Part shown: one piece after another, positions 33,684 to 42,651 of the stretch | Numbering within the stretch: the stretch's first letter is position 1 | How the letters are laid out: each line of letters begins with the position of its first letter | From: an uncultured Sediminibacterium sp. | Lineage (GTDB): Bacteria > Bacteroidota > Bacteroidia > Chitinophagales > Chitinophagaceae | Length of the DNA stretch: 64,000 nt | Direction of reading: 5' to 3' | Assembly (NCBI RefSeq): GCF_946481145.1 | Contig: NZ_CAMLMJ010000013.1 | Location: forward strand, 41,263-105,262 | Notes under the pieces: generated by a model | Databases searched by the model: none | The model's input: only the letters and a program-made list of their open reading frames with translations | What the model was told of the DNA's origin: nothing | Program-made: the position numbers and the translations under genes

Positions 33684-34748
33684 ATGGAACATTTTGATCT
33701 TAAAGAACATTCACACACTCGGTATAATATTCTTACCGGAGAATGGGTTTTGGTATCTCCTCATCGTACTAAAAGACCCTGGCAGGGAAAAGTAGAAGCA
33801 GTGTCTGTCAATGACCGACCTGCTTATGAGCCAGAATGTTATTTGTGTCCCGGAAATAAAAGAGCAGATGGTAGCTTGAATCCTGTTTATGAAGACCCGT
33901 TTGTTTTCACCAATGATTTTTCGGCTTTACTTCCTGATACACCAAGCGGTAGCATCAATTTGCAGGGACTTATCAAAGCAGAAAGTACAAAAGGGAGGTG
34001 CAGGGTTATTAGTTTTTCTCCTAATCATAGTCTTACGTTGCCACAATTGAGTGAGCAACAAATACAAAAAGTAATCGAACTCTGGTGTGATGAGTTTGGC
34101 AATATTGCAGCTGATCCATCGATTAGATATATACAGATATTCGAAAATAAAGGGGATATCATGGGGTGCTCTAATCCACACCCACATGGACAAATATGGT
34201 CTCAAAATACCATACCGGTTGAAATTCATAAAGAAACTATATCGCAATATTCATTTTACAATGAAAATGGACATAGTCTACTACAGGCTTATTTGAATCT
34301 TGAATTAGAGCTGAAAGAAAGAATCGTTATAGAGAATGAAGATTTTGTGGCACTGGTTCCTTTTTGGGCAATCTGGCCTTTTGAAACAATGATCATTAGT
34401 AAAAGACATGTTTCTTATATCACAGATCTTACAAACAATGAAAAAAAATCTTTTAGTGATGTTATTAAGAGATTGACAACGAAATATGACAACCTTTTTG
34501 ATATCTCATTTCCTTATTCAGCAGGGATACATCAGGCGCCGGTAAATGATGGGGATCATCCCGAATGGCATTTACATATGCATTTTTATCCGCCTTTGCT
34601 TAGATCATCAACAGTAAAAAAGTTCATGGTGGGTTATGAAATGATGGCAAATGCTCAAAGAGATATCACACCCGAATATGCTGCGGAGAGGTTGAAAGAA
34701 CTCAGTGAAGTACATTATAAAGAAAGAAAAAGTGGAAGCCATGTCTAA
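33684..34748 (+). CDS. galT: Galactose-1-phosphate uridylyltransferase
   Basis: Exchanges UMP between UDP-glucose and galactose 1-phosphate (354 residues). The active-site motif HPHGQIWSQ carries the His that forms the uridylylated intermediate; CYLCPGNKRA supplies the metal-binding cysteines, and EWHLHMHFYPPLLR is a second His cluster. The frame is open upstream to 33648 inside galK, but ATG 33684, one base after the galK stop, gives the family N terminus. It overlaps galE by 8 nt. Confidence 0.96.
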   Translation: MEHFDLKEHSHTRYNILTGEWVLVSPHRTKRPWQGKVEAVSVNDRPAYEPECYLCPGNKRADGSLNPVYEDPFVFTNDFSALLPDTPSGSINLQGLIKAESTKGRCRVISFSPNHSLTLPQLSEQQIQKVIELWCDEFGNIAADPSIRYIQIFENKGDIMGCSNPHPHGQIWSQNTIPVEIHKETISQYSFYNENGHSLLQAYLNLELELKERIVIENEDFVALVPFWAIWPFETMIISKRHVSYITDLTNNEKKSFSDVIKRLTTKYDNLFDISFPYSAGIHQAPVNDGDHPEWHLHMHFYPPLLRSSTVKKFMVGYEMMANAQRDITPEYAAERLKELSEVHYKERKSGSHV

Positions 34749-35763
34749 AGTGCTAGTAACAGGAGGTATGGGATTCATCGGCTCTCATACTGTTGTTGAA
34801 CTAATACAATCAGGATATGAACCTGTGATAGCGGATGATCTCAGCAATGCTGAACTGTTCATACTAGATAATATTCAGACTATAACAGGAAAGCGCCCTG
34901 CTTTTTATGAGATTGATGTTGCTGATACAAATTCTTTATCTCATGTTTTTCAAAAAGAAAAAAATATAACACAGGTCATACACTTTGCTGCTTTTAAGGC
35001 AGTAGGAGAATCGTATCATCAGCCTTTAAAATACTTCAGGAATAATTTATTGTCATTGATCAACTTATTGGAAGTGATGAGCTCTCATGGTTGTAAGAGA
35101 ATCGTTTTTTCATCTTCTGCAACTGTATATGGAGATCCTGATGAAGTTCCCGTAAAAGAAACAGCGACTATTAAGAAAGCTCTTTCCTCTTATGGTAGTA
35201 CAAAACAAATGGGTGAAGATATATTAGATAAAGTGGTACAAGCAGGTGGATTAAATGCGATTGCTTTACGTTATTTCAATCCGGTAGGAGCGCATGAATC
35301 CGGCTTATTAGGCGAGTTACCCAAAGGAATTCCGAATAATCTGATGCCTTATATCACTCAGGTGGCAGCAGGTATACGAGAGCAACTGACCGTATTTGGA
35401 GATGATTATGATACACCGGATGGTACTTGTATACGCGATTATATCCATGTGGTAGATCTCGCAAAAGCCCATGTGGCTGCTTGTAATCGACTAGCTGCTT
35501 TATCGTTATCAGACTCGTATGAAGTATTCAATATTGCCACTGGTAACGGAGTTTCAGTAAAAGAGTTGATCGAATGCTTTGAGACATCAAATGATATAAA
35601 ATTGAACTATGCCATCGGAGCGCGACGAATGGGCGATACGCCTGTATTATTTGCTGATCCAACGAATGCTAATCAAGTACTTCAGTGGCAGGCGACATTA
35701 GGAATTGAAGCAATGGTAACATCTGCTTGGAACTGGCAAAAAAATATTACCACACAACTGTAA
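34741..35763 (+). CDS. galE: UDP-glucose 4-epimerase
   Basis: Interconverts UDP-galactose and UDP-glucose with bound NAD, closing the Leloir cycle (340 residues). Rossmann motif VTGGMGFIGSHTVVELI at the N terminus, catalytic SSSATVYGDP and Tyr-x3-Lys in SSYGSTKQMGED, and the family block RYFNPVGAHESG. ATG 34741 is preferred over the longer frame inside galT because it places the GxxGxxG motif at the usual position. It overlaps galT by 8 nt and is followed 12 nt later by the symporter. No aldose 1-epimerase (galM) is seen in the cluster. Confidence 0.96.
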   Translation: MSKVLVTGGMGFIGSHTVVELIQSGYEPVIADDLSNAELFILDNIQTITGKRPAFYEIDVADTNSLSHVFQKEKNITQVIHFAAFKAVGESYHQPLKYFRNNLLSLINLLEVMSSHGCKRIVFSSSATVYGDPDEVPVKETATIKKALSSYGSTKQMGEDILDKVVQAGGLNAIALRYFNPVGAHESGLLGELPKGIPNNLMPYITQVAAGIREQLTVFGDDYDTPDGTCIRDYIHVVDLAKAHVAACNRLAALSLSDSYEVFNIATGNGVSVKELIECFETSNDIKLNYAIGARRMGDTPVLFADPTNANQVLQWQATLGIEAMVTSAWNWQKNITTQL

Positions 35764-35775
35764 TACCCAATCAAT

Positions 35776-37428
35776 ATGAAACTAGAAATCATTGATTACA
35801 TCATTATTGCCATCTACTTTCTTTTTGTAGTTGCTATTGGCTATATGCTGAAAAAGAAAGTAAAAACAGGAAATGATTTCCTGATGAGTAATCGTAATAT
35901 TCCATTGTGGATCACCTCACTTGCTTTCATTTCAGCGAACTTGGGTGCACAGGAAGTTTTGGGGATGGCGGCAAATGGAGTGAAATATGGATTGTACACG
36001 GTACATTTCTACTGGCTCGGAGCAGCATTGGCCATGATCTTTTTGGGCATTTTTATGATGCCGTTTTACTATGGTAGTAAAGCCAGATCTGTACCTGAGT
36101 ATTTGGCTCTGCGTTTTGATGAAAAGACCAGAGGACTAAATGCTGTTTCATTCGCTGTGATGACGGTATTCTCTTCGGGTGTATCCTTGTATGCACTAGC
36201 GATGCTCCTACAGATTACGTTAGGATGGGATTTTGACCTCTCTATTTTCTTGGCAGCGGGTATTGTATTGGTATATACATTTTTAGGAGGATTGACGAGT
36301 GCTGTTTACAACGAAGTATTACAATTTTTCCTGATTGTATTAGGTATCGCTCCATTGATCATATTAGGGATGGATAAGGCATGTGGCGTAGAAGGTATCA
36401 TTGCTAATGTAGAAGATGCCAAGCTCCATGTTTGGAAGGGAATGGGAAGCGCATCCACCAATCCGATGGGAGTTGATGCTTTTAGTTTAGTATTTGGATT
36501 GGGATTTGTACTAGCATTTGGATATTGGTGTACAGATTTTCTAGTGGTGCAACGTGCTATGATCGCAAGAAACCTTAATGAAGCACAGCGAACACCTATC
36601 ATTGCCAGTATCCCTAAAATATTGATGCCTGCTATCGTGATCATGCCCGGAATTATCTTATTGGCATTGCAAGGTCAATTTTCGGGCTACGATCTGCCGG
36701 TAAATGCTGCGGGGGAAAAGGATTATAATATGGCATTGCCCGTTTTGTTATCCAATTTGTATCCAAACGGAATATTGGGTATTGGGGTTACAGCCTTGAT
36801 CGCATCTTTCATGTCAGGTATGGCGGGGAATGTGACTGCCTTTAATACGGTTTTTACTTTTGATATTTATCAAGCATATATCAAAAAGAATGCGTCTGAT
36901 AAACATTATCTCTTTGTCGGAAAAGCATCAACGATTGTAGGTATTGTGATCTCTATTGGAACTGCGTATATCGCAAGAAGCTTTAACAGTATCATGGATT
37001 TGCTGCAACTCGTATTTAGTTTTGTGAATGCACCATTGTTCGCCACTTTCTTTTTAGGAATGTTCTGGAAGCGCACCACTGCAAATGGTGCATTCTTTGG
37101 ATTGTTGGGAGGAACTTTAGCTGCTGCATTTACTCATGGACTAACAACAGCAGAAGGTAAAGGTGGATGGATTGCACAATTACATGAATATTACTCAGGC
37201 ACTAGTCATGCCTTTAATATTGCTTGGATTTCTTTTGTTGCTTGTTTTGTGATTACTTTTCTGGTAAGTCTATTTACTAAGCCGAAACCGGAAGATAGTT
37301 TAATAGGACTGGTATATAGTTTGACTAAACGAGAAAAGACTAAGGAAAAGATCTGGTATAAAAATCCTTTGATAATTGGCATGATACTGTTGGTTGTTAC
37401 ATTGGCATTAAACATTATTTTTTATTAA
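35776..37428 (+). CDS. Sodium/sugar symporter (SSS family, SGLT-like)
   Basis: Inner-membrane transporter of 550 residues with about 14 hydrophobic helices, of the solute:sodium symporter family. Recognisable pieces are the first helix (IDYIIIAIYFLFVVAIGYML), the block SLAFISANLGAQEVLGMA, VYTFLGGLTSAVYNEVLQFF (close to the family signature) and FGYWCTDFLVVQRAM. The Leloir operon context makes galactose, or a galactose-containing sugar released in the periplasm, the likely cargo. It completes the path: SusCD across the outer membrane, GH2 and sulfatases in the periplasm, this protein across the inner membrane, then GalK. Confidence 0.93.
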   Translation: MKLEIIDYIIIAIYFLFVVAIGYMLKKKVKTGNDFLMSNRNIPLWITSLAFISANLGAQEVLGMAANGVKYGLYTVHFYWLGAALAMIFLGIFMMPFYYGSKARSVPEYLALRFDEKTRGLNAVSFAVMTVFSSGVSLYALAMLLQITLGWDFDLSIFLAAGIVLVYTFLGGLTSAVYNEVLQFFLIVLGIAPLIILGMDKACGVEGIIANVEDAKLHVWKGMGSASTNPMGVDAFSLVFGLGFVLAFGYWCTDFLVVQRAMIARNLNEAQRTPIIASIPKILMPAIVIMPGIILLALQGQFSGYDLPVNAAGEKDYNMALPVLLSNLYPNGILGIGVTALIASFMSGMAGNVTAFNTVFTFDIYQAYIKKNASDKHYLFVGKASTIVGIVISIGTAYIARSFNSIMDLLQLVFSFVNAPLFATFFLGMFWKRTTANGAFFGLLGGTLAAAFTHGLTTAEGKGGWIAQLHEYYSGTSHAFNIAWISFVACFVITFLVSLFTKPKPEDSLIGLVYSLTKREKTKEKIWYKNPLIIGMILLVVTLALNIIFY

Positions 37429-37444
37429 TCCATAATTACAGTTT

Positions 37445-37648
37445 ATGAAAAAGCTTTTCGATTTGCGATTCGTCATTGGTCTTTTTTTTCTGAGTATGGG
37501 TGTGATATTAATCGGGTATTATTTTCTGACCGATATCAACCTCGAAATGCATCTTACTGTTAATAAATGGAGTGGTTTGGTATACTTGATTTTTGGGGTA
37601 GTTATGTTGAGACTTTCATACAGTAGCTCTGATCCAAATGATGAATAG
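37445..37648 (+). CDS. Small two-helix membrane protein (67 residues)
   Basis: Unknown function. Two hydrophobic segments are visible (about 9-28, FVIGLFFLSMGVILIGYYFL, and about 43-58), joined by a short polar stretch, with a Ser/Asp-rich tail (SYSSSDPNDE). It starts 16 nt after the symporter stop, so it is in the same operon; small membrane proteins next to SSS transporters are often accessory subunits, but I have no family match to support that here. Confidence 0.75.
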   Translation: MKKLFDLRFVIGLFFLSMGVILIGYYFLTDINLEMHLTVNKWSGLVYLIFGVVMLRLSYSSSDPNDE

Positions 37649-37939
37649 AATAGAAGCGTGAATGATAGGGTTGTGATAAATATTTTAAAATGCAATATAC
37701 TTACGGTATAGAATGATCGCTTTTGGATGATTCTTCGATATTATTATTCCTACACCCACTATCACAGGTAAACGACCTGCCAATTACCTATTCCATATAC
37801 ACAGAAAAAAATAGCATATATGATGTGTAAATCATTAGTCTATTAATAGGGGAAAGTCTTTAATTATATCATTAGATAAGTTTCCCATTATCGCTACTTG
37901 TCCGACGAAGTTTCAACGAAGTCGGGCTCATCATAAGGA

Positions 37940-37967
37940 AAGCCCATAGACCTTACTCTATGGGCTT
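37940..37967. terminator. Terminator-like hairpin after the galactose operon
   Basis: An 11-bp stem AAGCCCATAGA/TCTATGGGCTT with a 6-nt loop, followed by TTA and a T-rich stretch. Likely 3' end of the PUL transcript, about 290 nt after the last gene. Confidence 0.7.
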
Positions 37968-37999
37968 TTATATTTCAAACTATTCTCAATTGTTGCATT

Positions 38000-38006
38000 T
38001 ATTTTG
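38000..38006 (+). promoter_or_regulatory. -7-like box TATTTTG 4 nt before the VOC gene
   Basis: TAnnTTG (one T shorter than the canonical TAnnTTTG) ends 4 nt before the ATG at 38011, the same geometry as at 50373, 51147 and 60211. Confidence 0.45.
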
Positions 38007-38010
38007 CACT

Positions 38011-38409
38011 ATGCAACAATTTTTAGCCCAAATTTCCCTGGTTGTAAAAGAATATGACGAAGCAATTGACTTCTATGTAAATAAACTTGGCTTTGAGTTA
38101 ATTGAGGACACCGTTTTAAGTCCTGATAAAAGATGGGTTCGAATTAAACCTGCAAATGCTCCAACCCAAACTTGTCATTTATTATTGGCAAAAGCTTCAT
38201 CAACCGAACAGCTAAATGTAATCGGCAATCAAACCGGTGGCAGGGTGTTTTTATTTCTTTATACAGACAACTTCAATAAATACTATGAATTACTATTGAA
38301 GAATAATGTAAAGATAGTAAGACCTCCAAGTGAGGAGAGCTATGGCAGGGTGCTCGTATTTAGTGACCTGTATGGAAATTTATGGGATCTGATAGAACCC
38401 AAAGCTTAG
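38011..38409 (+). CDS. VOC (glyoxalase/bleomycin-resistance fold) family protein
   Basis: A 132-residue protein with the paired beta-alpha-beta-beta-beta units of the vicinal oxygen chelate family. The first unit starts LAQISLVVKEYDEAIDFYVNKLGF, and the second ends FSDLYGNLWDLIEP, where the Glu is a usual metal ligand. VOC members include glyoxalases, dioxygenases and resistance proteins, so the reaction is not predictable. The frame is open back to 37960, but that overlaps the terminator hairpin and promoter; ATG 38011 gives the standard N terminus. It is followed 37 nt later by an uncharacterised gene. Confidence 0.88.
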   Translation: MQQFLAQISLVVKEYDEAIDFYVNKLGFELIEDTVLSPDKRWVRIKPANAPTQTCHLLLAKASSTEQLNVIGNQTGGRVFLFLYTDNFNKYYELLLKNNVKIVRPPSEESYGRVLVFSDLYGNLWDLIEPKA

Positions 38410-38446
38410 CAAGTATCAAATAAGACAGAAAGTCTATCTTGAGTTT

Positions 38447-39073
38447 ATGAAACCAAGCGAAGTCTATAGTCTGAAAAGACCCATCAAACTAATTCAGGTA
38501 TTTCGAAACGCAAGCCTCTTCGCAAAGGGGGAGAAAATTTTTGAAAAAGGTCGTGATTGGCTTAACTGGCCCGACCAAAAATCTCCGGGTGGGTATGTAA
38601 AGAATGGTATACTTTATCTACCCAAAATCACAGAAGATATCGATAGTTTAAATAAGTATACTATGCTTTTTCTACTGGATGATTTTTCTGCAAAAGAAAA
38701 AGATAAACTCTTCAACTGGAAATCACAATACCATCTTTTTACCCAGTCATCAAGTTCAATTGGAATTGATTTTCTTCAAATAAAAAATGACGAAGCATTG
38801 TCGATTTTTTTCAACGGGCCGAATTATACCTGGTATCCTAGGCGAACAGCTTCTTTTAAATTGGCAGAATTCAAACAAGGAAAACCTGTTGAAATAAAAC
38901 TCAATGGAAAATCAGATGGCCACCACCAGCGTTATTATTTTGAAGAACAATTTTTGTTTGATTACCTGGGCGATTTTTCTTCCTTTACCATCTTGCCAGA
39001 CTATTCTCCACCAGTATTAAAAAAAGTTCCAACCGATAAAAAAACGGTTGATCTGAGAGAATTAATCTGGTAA
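38447..39073 (+). CDS. Uncharacterised 208-residue soluble protein
   Basis: I do not recognise a family. No signal peptide or membrane helix is visible; it is rich in aromatic residues (GPNYTWYPRR, HHQRYYFEEQFLF) and alternates beta-like stretches. Amino-acid use is ordinary, and the frame is uninterrupted between an ATG and a good terminator-like hairpin, so it is probably a real gene. It may be co-transcribed with the VOC gene (37-nt gap). Confidence 0.75.
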   Translation: MKPSEVYSLKRPIKLIQVFRNASLFAKGEKIFEKGRDWLNWPDQKSPGGYVKNGILYLPKITEDIDSLNKYTMLFLLDDFSAKEKDKLFNWKSQYHLFTQSSSSIGIDFLQIKNDEALSIFFNGPNYTWYPRRTASFKLAEFKQGKPVEIKLNGKSDGHHQRYYFEEQFLFDYLGDFSSFTILPDYSPPVLKKVPTDKKTVDLRELIW

Positions 39074-39408
39074 AATATGTACATGGAAAAGCCCCCGGTT
39101 AGGGGGGCTTTCTGGTGCTTAATAAGAACCAATATACTGCCATATAAGGTCCTCCGAATTCAGGTCCACCAAACTTGGTGGTATAATATCCGATCTCAAA
39201 AACAGAGATTCAAATTGAAGTGTCAAAATTACAATTAATATTTTGTTAAGGCTAGTTAATTATTACGATCTGATTATTTTCAATGACAAACGGTTGGCGA
39301 ATTATTACTTTTTTCTGAATCTTGAAAAACTAACAGATGTTTACTTTCAGCAGTTGCAGAACTATTTAAAGGCTTTTATGCATAAATTGTTTACCAAAGA
39401 TTGCGGCC
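39074..39408. other. Gap before the GH5 gene (335 nt)
   Basis: Contains the hairpin at 39088, a CCACCAA/TTGGTGG inverted repeat near 39167-39182, and on the minus strand at 39099-39209 a 36-codon open stretch preceded by an in-frame stop whose product (FEIGYYTTKFGGPEFGGPY..) looks like the aromatic end of a beta-strand protein, perhaps a gene remnant. Nothing else seen. Confidence 0.5.
39088..39111 (+). terminator. Terminator-like GC-rich hairpin
   Basis: Stem AAAGCCCCC/GGGGGCTTT around a GGTTA(G) loop, 14 nt after the stop of the uncharacterised gene; the T-run is short. Confidence 0.75.
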
Positions 39409-40629
39409 ATGAAACACTTATTGCTGATTGTATTTATTTGTTATTCCTTATCAATTAAAGCGCAAACATCTTTTGTAACGGTTAAAGGGAAAGAAATCAT
39501 AGCTCCTGATGGTAAACCCATGCTTATCAAAGGAACCAATCTGGGAAACTGGTTACTACCTGAAGGATACATGTTCAAATTTGAAAAAATAAATGCACCC
39601 TGGATGATTGAACAAGTGCTGTTAGAATTGGTAGGTCCAACCGCGAATACAAAATTCTGGAAACAATACCTCGAAAGCTATATAACCGAAACTGATATAC
39701 AACTCATAAAAAAAATGGGAGCGAATTCTGTGAGGCTGCCATTTGATTATCGGTTGTTTACCAATGAATCTTACCTGGGGGCTAACGACAGCACCAGGGG
39801 ATTTTTTTACTTGGATAAAGTAATTCAATGGTGCAAGAAAGCGGGTTTATATCTCTTACTTGATATGCATGGCGCACCTGGTGGACAAACCGGCGATAAT
39901 ATTGATAATAGTTATGGGTATCCTTTCCTGTATACGGATAGTGTGTGTCAACGAAAAGCGATTGATATCTGGAAATCAATAGCGCATCGGTACAGCAAAG
40001 AAACAATCATTCTTGGGTATGATTTATTAAACGAACCAATCGCACATTTTTTCGATCAGGATAAATTGAACCCCTTACTTGAACCTTTATACCGACGCAT
40101 GGTTCAGGCCATCAGACAGGTAGATAAGAATCACCTCATTTTTTTAGAAGGCTCGCAATGGGCTTCCAGGTTTGATGTTTTCTCTCCGCCTTTCGATAAA
40201 AAACTTGTGTATAGTTTTCATAAATACTGGACAGATACCACACAGGAGGTAATTAAGGATTATGTTGATTTTCGTGATAAATACAATGTGCCTATTTATG
40301 TAGGTGAAACAGGTGAAAATGACGACAATTGGATTTTAGCATTCAGAAAATTACTGGAGAATAATAATATCGGCTGGCATTACTGGCCATATAAAAAAAT
40401 GGAAAGTACGAGTTGCCTGATAACTTTTCCCAGTCCCACTTCATGGGATAGTCTTGTGGCCTATACCAAAAAACCGCGCAGCTCCTTTGAGGAAATCCGA
40501 AAAGCTCGTCCGCAGGATATCGGTTCCATTCAACAAGCACTAGACAGATTTCTCATTAATTTAAAACGACCAAATTATCGGTTTAATGAAAAGTATATAA
40601 CAGGTATCGGATTGGTTGGTACCTGGTGA
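39409..40629 (+). CDS. Secreted glycoside hydrolase family 5 enzyme (cellulase fold)
   Basis: A 406-residue exported TIM-barrel hydrolase acting on beta-linked glycans. The signal peptide MKHLLLIVFICYSLSIKAQ is followed by the GH5 start IKGTNLGNWLLPEGYM, RLPFDYRLF, LDMHGAPGG, acid/base Glu209 in DLLNEP, SFHKYW, and nucleophile Glu300 in YVGETGEND. Possible activities include glucanase and glucosidase. It lies outside the PUL. The last codons (LVGTW) and the following DNA are present as a degenerate second copy 100 bp downstream. Confidence 0.92.
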   Translation: MKHLLLIVFICYSLSIKAQTSFVTVKGKEIIAPDGKPMLIKGTNLGNWLLPEGYMFKFEKINAPWMIEQVLLELVGPTANTKFWKQYLESYITETDIQLIKKMGANSVRLPFDYRLFTNESYLGANDSTRGFFYLDKVIQWCKKAGLYLLLDMHGAPGGQTGDNIDNSYGYPFLYTDSVCQRKAIDIWKSIAHRYSKETIILGYDLLNEPIAHFFDQDKLNPLLEPLYRRMVQAIRQVDKNHLIFLEGSQWASRFDVFSPPFDKKLVYSFHKYWTDTTQEVIKDYVDFRDKYNVPIYVGETGENDDNWILAFRKLLENNNIGWHYWPYKKMESTSCLITFPSPTSWDSLVAYTKKPRSSFEEIRKARPQDIGSIQQALDRFLINLKRPNYRFNEKYITGIGLVGTW

Positions 40630-40657
40630 TCGAATCATGGGGATCGATTATGCTTAT

Positions 40658-40701
40658 AGACCTTAGACCATAGTCCATAGTCCATGGTCCATGATACATG
40701 G
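40658..40701. repeat. Heptamer array B1 (AGTCCAT words)
   Basis: Six phased 7-nt units of the type AGnCCAT or GGTCCAT in a row, 29 nt after the GH5 stop. The central part can fold on itself through CCATGG. Confidence 0.8.
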
Positions 40702-40756
40702 TTTATATGAATTGGTTGGTAACTGGTAAATGAATGAAGGAATTAGCGTATACTTA

Positions 40757-40805
40757 TAGACCATAGTCCATAGACAATGGTCCATGGACTATGGACTATG
40801 GTCTA
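40757..40805. repeat. Heptamer array B2, 17-bp perfect inverted arms
   Basis: Left arm 40757-40773 (TAGACCATAGTCCATAG) and right arm 40789-40805 are perfect reverse complements. The 15-nt centre contains the 8-nt palindrome TCCATGGA. Lies upstream of the M28 peptidase gene. Confidence 0.93.
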
Positions 40806-40868
40806 CCCGTTCATCCTAAAAAAAATGTCTGGCTTTTACTTTACAGGGGGTTTAGCTATCTTACGGAC

Positions 40869-42491
40869 ATGAAAACCAACACTAGCTTATTGCGAAATGG
40901 TCGTATCAGGTATATGGCCTCCGCACTTTTCCTTGCTGTTACATTATGCTCAGCGCAAACCGGCTTTGCACAGCGCCCCGGATTTGGAGGCCAGCAGCAG
41001 GCAATTAAAGATCCTATTGTAGATGCCATAGTGAAAGAGGGTACCGAGAATTCTCAATTAGAGAAACTTGCACATGAATTAATGGATGGTATTGGTCCTC
41101 GTTTAGTTGGTAGCCCTAAAATGAAACAGGCGAACGATTGGGCCGTATCAAAGTATGCAGGTTGGGGTATTACAGCCCGTAATGAAAAATGGGGCGAATG
41201 GCGCGGATGGGAGCGTGGTATTACTCATATTGATATGGTTGCACCCTGGACCAAATCGCTTGAAGGAACACAATTAGCCTGGAGCCCTAATACCGGCGGA
41301 AAAACGATAACCGGTGAAACCGTAATTATTCCTGACCTGGCAGATTCTATTGCTTTTCAGCAATGGTTACCTTCTGTTAAAGGAAAATTTGTCCTGGTAT
41401 CAATGGCACAGCCTACTGGCAGACCTGATTATAACTGGGATGAATTTGGTACCAAAGAGTCTGTAGAGAAAATGAAAAAAGAAAGAAGTGCGCAAACCAT
41501 GGCATGGTCAGCACGCATCGCAAAAACCGGATACAATGCCCGTACCCTTGCTGTAGCATTAGAGAATGCTGGTGCTTTAGGAGTGGTACAATCTAACTGG
41601 TCAAATGGCTTTGGCGTAAATAAAATTTTTAGCGCTAATACTAAAAAAACACCCACTGTTGACCTTGCATTGGAAGATTATGGTTTACTCTATCGTTTAA
41701 CAGAATCTGGGAGCAAGCCACAAATAAGTGTACGTGCCGATTCAAAAGAAACAGGTGTACAACCCACTTTTAATACCATTGCAGAAATAAAAGGTTCTGA
41801 AAAACCAGATGAATACGTGATGTTGTCTGCCCACTTCGATTCATGGGATGGTGGTACAGGTGCAACCGATAATGGTACAGGAACACTTACCATGATGGAA
41901 GCTATGCGTATTCTGAAGAAAATATTACCCAACCCTAAAAGAACCATCCTTGTTGGGCATTGGGGAAGTGAAGAACAGGGCTTGAACGGTTCACGTGCAT
42001 TCGTGGAAGACCATCCTGAAATTGTCAATAATCTTCAGGCTTTGTTTAACCAGGATAACGGAACTGGAAGAGTAACCAATATATCTGGCCAGGGATTCCT
42101 GCATTCTTATGAATACATTAACCGTTGGTTATCAAAAGTGCCGGGTAATATCCGTCAGCACATCACCACTAATTTCCCTGGTTCACCCGGTGGTGGTGGG
42201 TCTGATTTTGCCTCATTCCTTGCAGCAGGTGCTCCTGCTTTCTCACTAAGTTCATTAAGCTGGTCGTATGGAAACTATACATGGCATACCAATCGCGACA
42301 CTTACGATAAAATTGTTTTTGATGATGTTCGCAACAATGCCATTTTAGCCGCAATTATGGTTTATATGGCGAGTGAAGACAGCTCAAAAACTTCTCGTGA
42401 AAAAAGCGTTTTACCTATCAACCCAAGAACAGGAAAACCAGGCGAGTGGCCTAATCCTACAAAGGCAACCCGCAAAGGTGGTTTAAATTAA
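40869..42491 (+). CDS. M28-family zinc aminopeptidase/carboxypeptidase, exported
   Basis: A 540-residue secreted metallopeptidase similar in layout to plasma glutamate carboxypeptidase. The signal peptide ends at TGFAQ. A PA-type insert domain (about 150-300) precedes the catalytic domain, where zinc ligands are visible: His and Asp in SAHFDSWDGGTGATDNGTG, Glu-Glu in HWGSEEQGLNGS, Asp in FNQDNGTG and a late His in YTWHTNRDTYDKI. The frame is open upstream to 40791 but that part lies in the heptamer palindrome, so ATG 40869 is the start. It is followed by a clear terminator. Confidence 0.93.
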   Translation: MKTNTSLLRNGRIRYMASALFLAVTLCSAQTGFAQRPGFGGQQQAIKDPIVDAIVKEGTENSQLEKLAHELMDGIGPRLVGSPKMKQANDWAVSKYAGWGITARNEKWGEWRGWERGITHIDMVAPWTKSLEGTQLAWSPNTGGKTITGETVIIPDLADSIAFQQWLPSVKGKFVLVSMAQPTGRPDYNWDEFGTKESVEKMKKERSAQTMAWSARIAKTGYNARTLAVALENAGALGVVQSNWSNGFGVNKIFSANTKKTPTVDLALEDYGLLYRLTESGSKPQISVRADSKETGVQPTFNTIAEIKGSEKPDEYVMLSAHFDSWDGGTGATDNGTGTLTMMEAMRILKKILPNPKRTILVGHWGSEEQGLNGSRAFVEDHPEIVNNLQALFNQDNGTGRVTNISGQGFLHSYEYINRWLSKVPGNIRQHITTNFPGSPGGGGSDFASFLAAGAPAFSLSSLSWSYGNYTWHTNRDTYDKIVFDDVRNNAILAAIMVYMASEDSSKTSREKSVLPINPRTGKPGEWPNPTKATRKGGLN

Positions 42492-42516
42492 TCTTTGACT
42501 GTAACTATCAAAAAAG

Positions 42517-42545
42517 TCCCTGGTACATACATACCAGGGATTTTT
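42517..42545 (+). terminator. Terminator of the M28 peptidase gene
   Basis: Stem TCCCTGGTA/TACCAGGGA with a 6-nt loop followed by five T, 26 nt after the stop. Confidence 0.95.
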
Positions 42546-42604
42546 GTATATAAACACCAGTTTTGCACATCAAAGCATAAAGTAAAATCGGGAAGCTTTT
42601 TAAA

Positions 42605-42651
42605 GGTCCATAGTCCATAGTCCATGGTCCATGGACTATGGACTATGGACC
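42605..42651. repeat. Heptamer array B3: 47-nt palindrome
   Basis: 23-nt arms around a single central T at 42628, perfectly complementary, built from phased CCATAGT, CCATGGT and mirror units. It is the most perfect member of the family; it lies after the M28 terminator, not at a gene end. Confidence 0.97.

Larger units (their letters stand above)
37649..38010. other. Gap at the right end of the PUL (362 nt)
   Basis: AT-rich, no gene seen. It contains a short inverted repeat (CCGAC...GTCGG around 37902-37925) and a terminator-like hairpin at 37940-37967, then the promoter of the VOC gene. It is the right boundary of the polysaccharide locus. Confidence 0.6.
40609..40806. repeat. 100-bp tandem duplication including the 3' end of the GH5 gene
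   Basis: Positions 40609-40707 and 40709-40806 align without gaps at an offset of exactly 100 nt (about 70% identity over the first 90 bases by hand count; ATTGGTTGGT and CTTATAGACC are identical). The first copy holds the last GH5 codons and array B1, the second a decayed copy of those codons (also ending in a stop) and array B2. Confidence 0.8.

Noticed and set aside
37900..38010. Attachment site repeat of the tRNA 3' end at the right PUL border
   Set aside because: I found only a short chance match (GTTTCAACGA versus GGTTCAACTC), not a real direct repeat.
39099..39209. Minus-strand open stretch (FEIGYYTTKFGGPEFGGPY..) as a gene
   Set aside because: Only about 36 codons, an in-frame stop directly upstream and overlap with a hairpin; at best a remnant of a lost gene.
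39243..39458. 71-codon plus-strand frame before the GH5 gene
   Set aside because: Overlaps the GH5 signal peptide in another frame, with no recognisable motif or promoter.
40791..40868. N-terminal extension of the M28 peptidase
   Set aside because: Would be encoded by the array B2 palindrome and precede a normal signal peptide.
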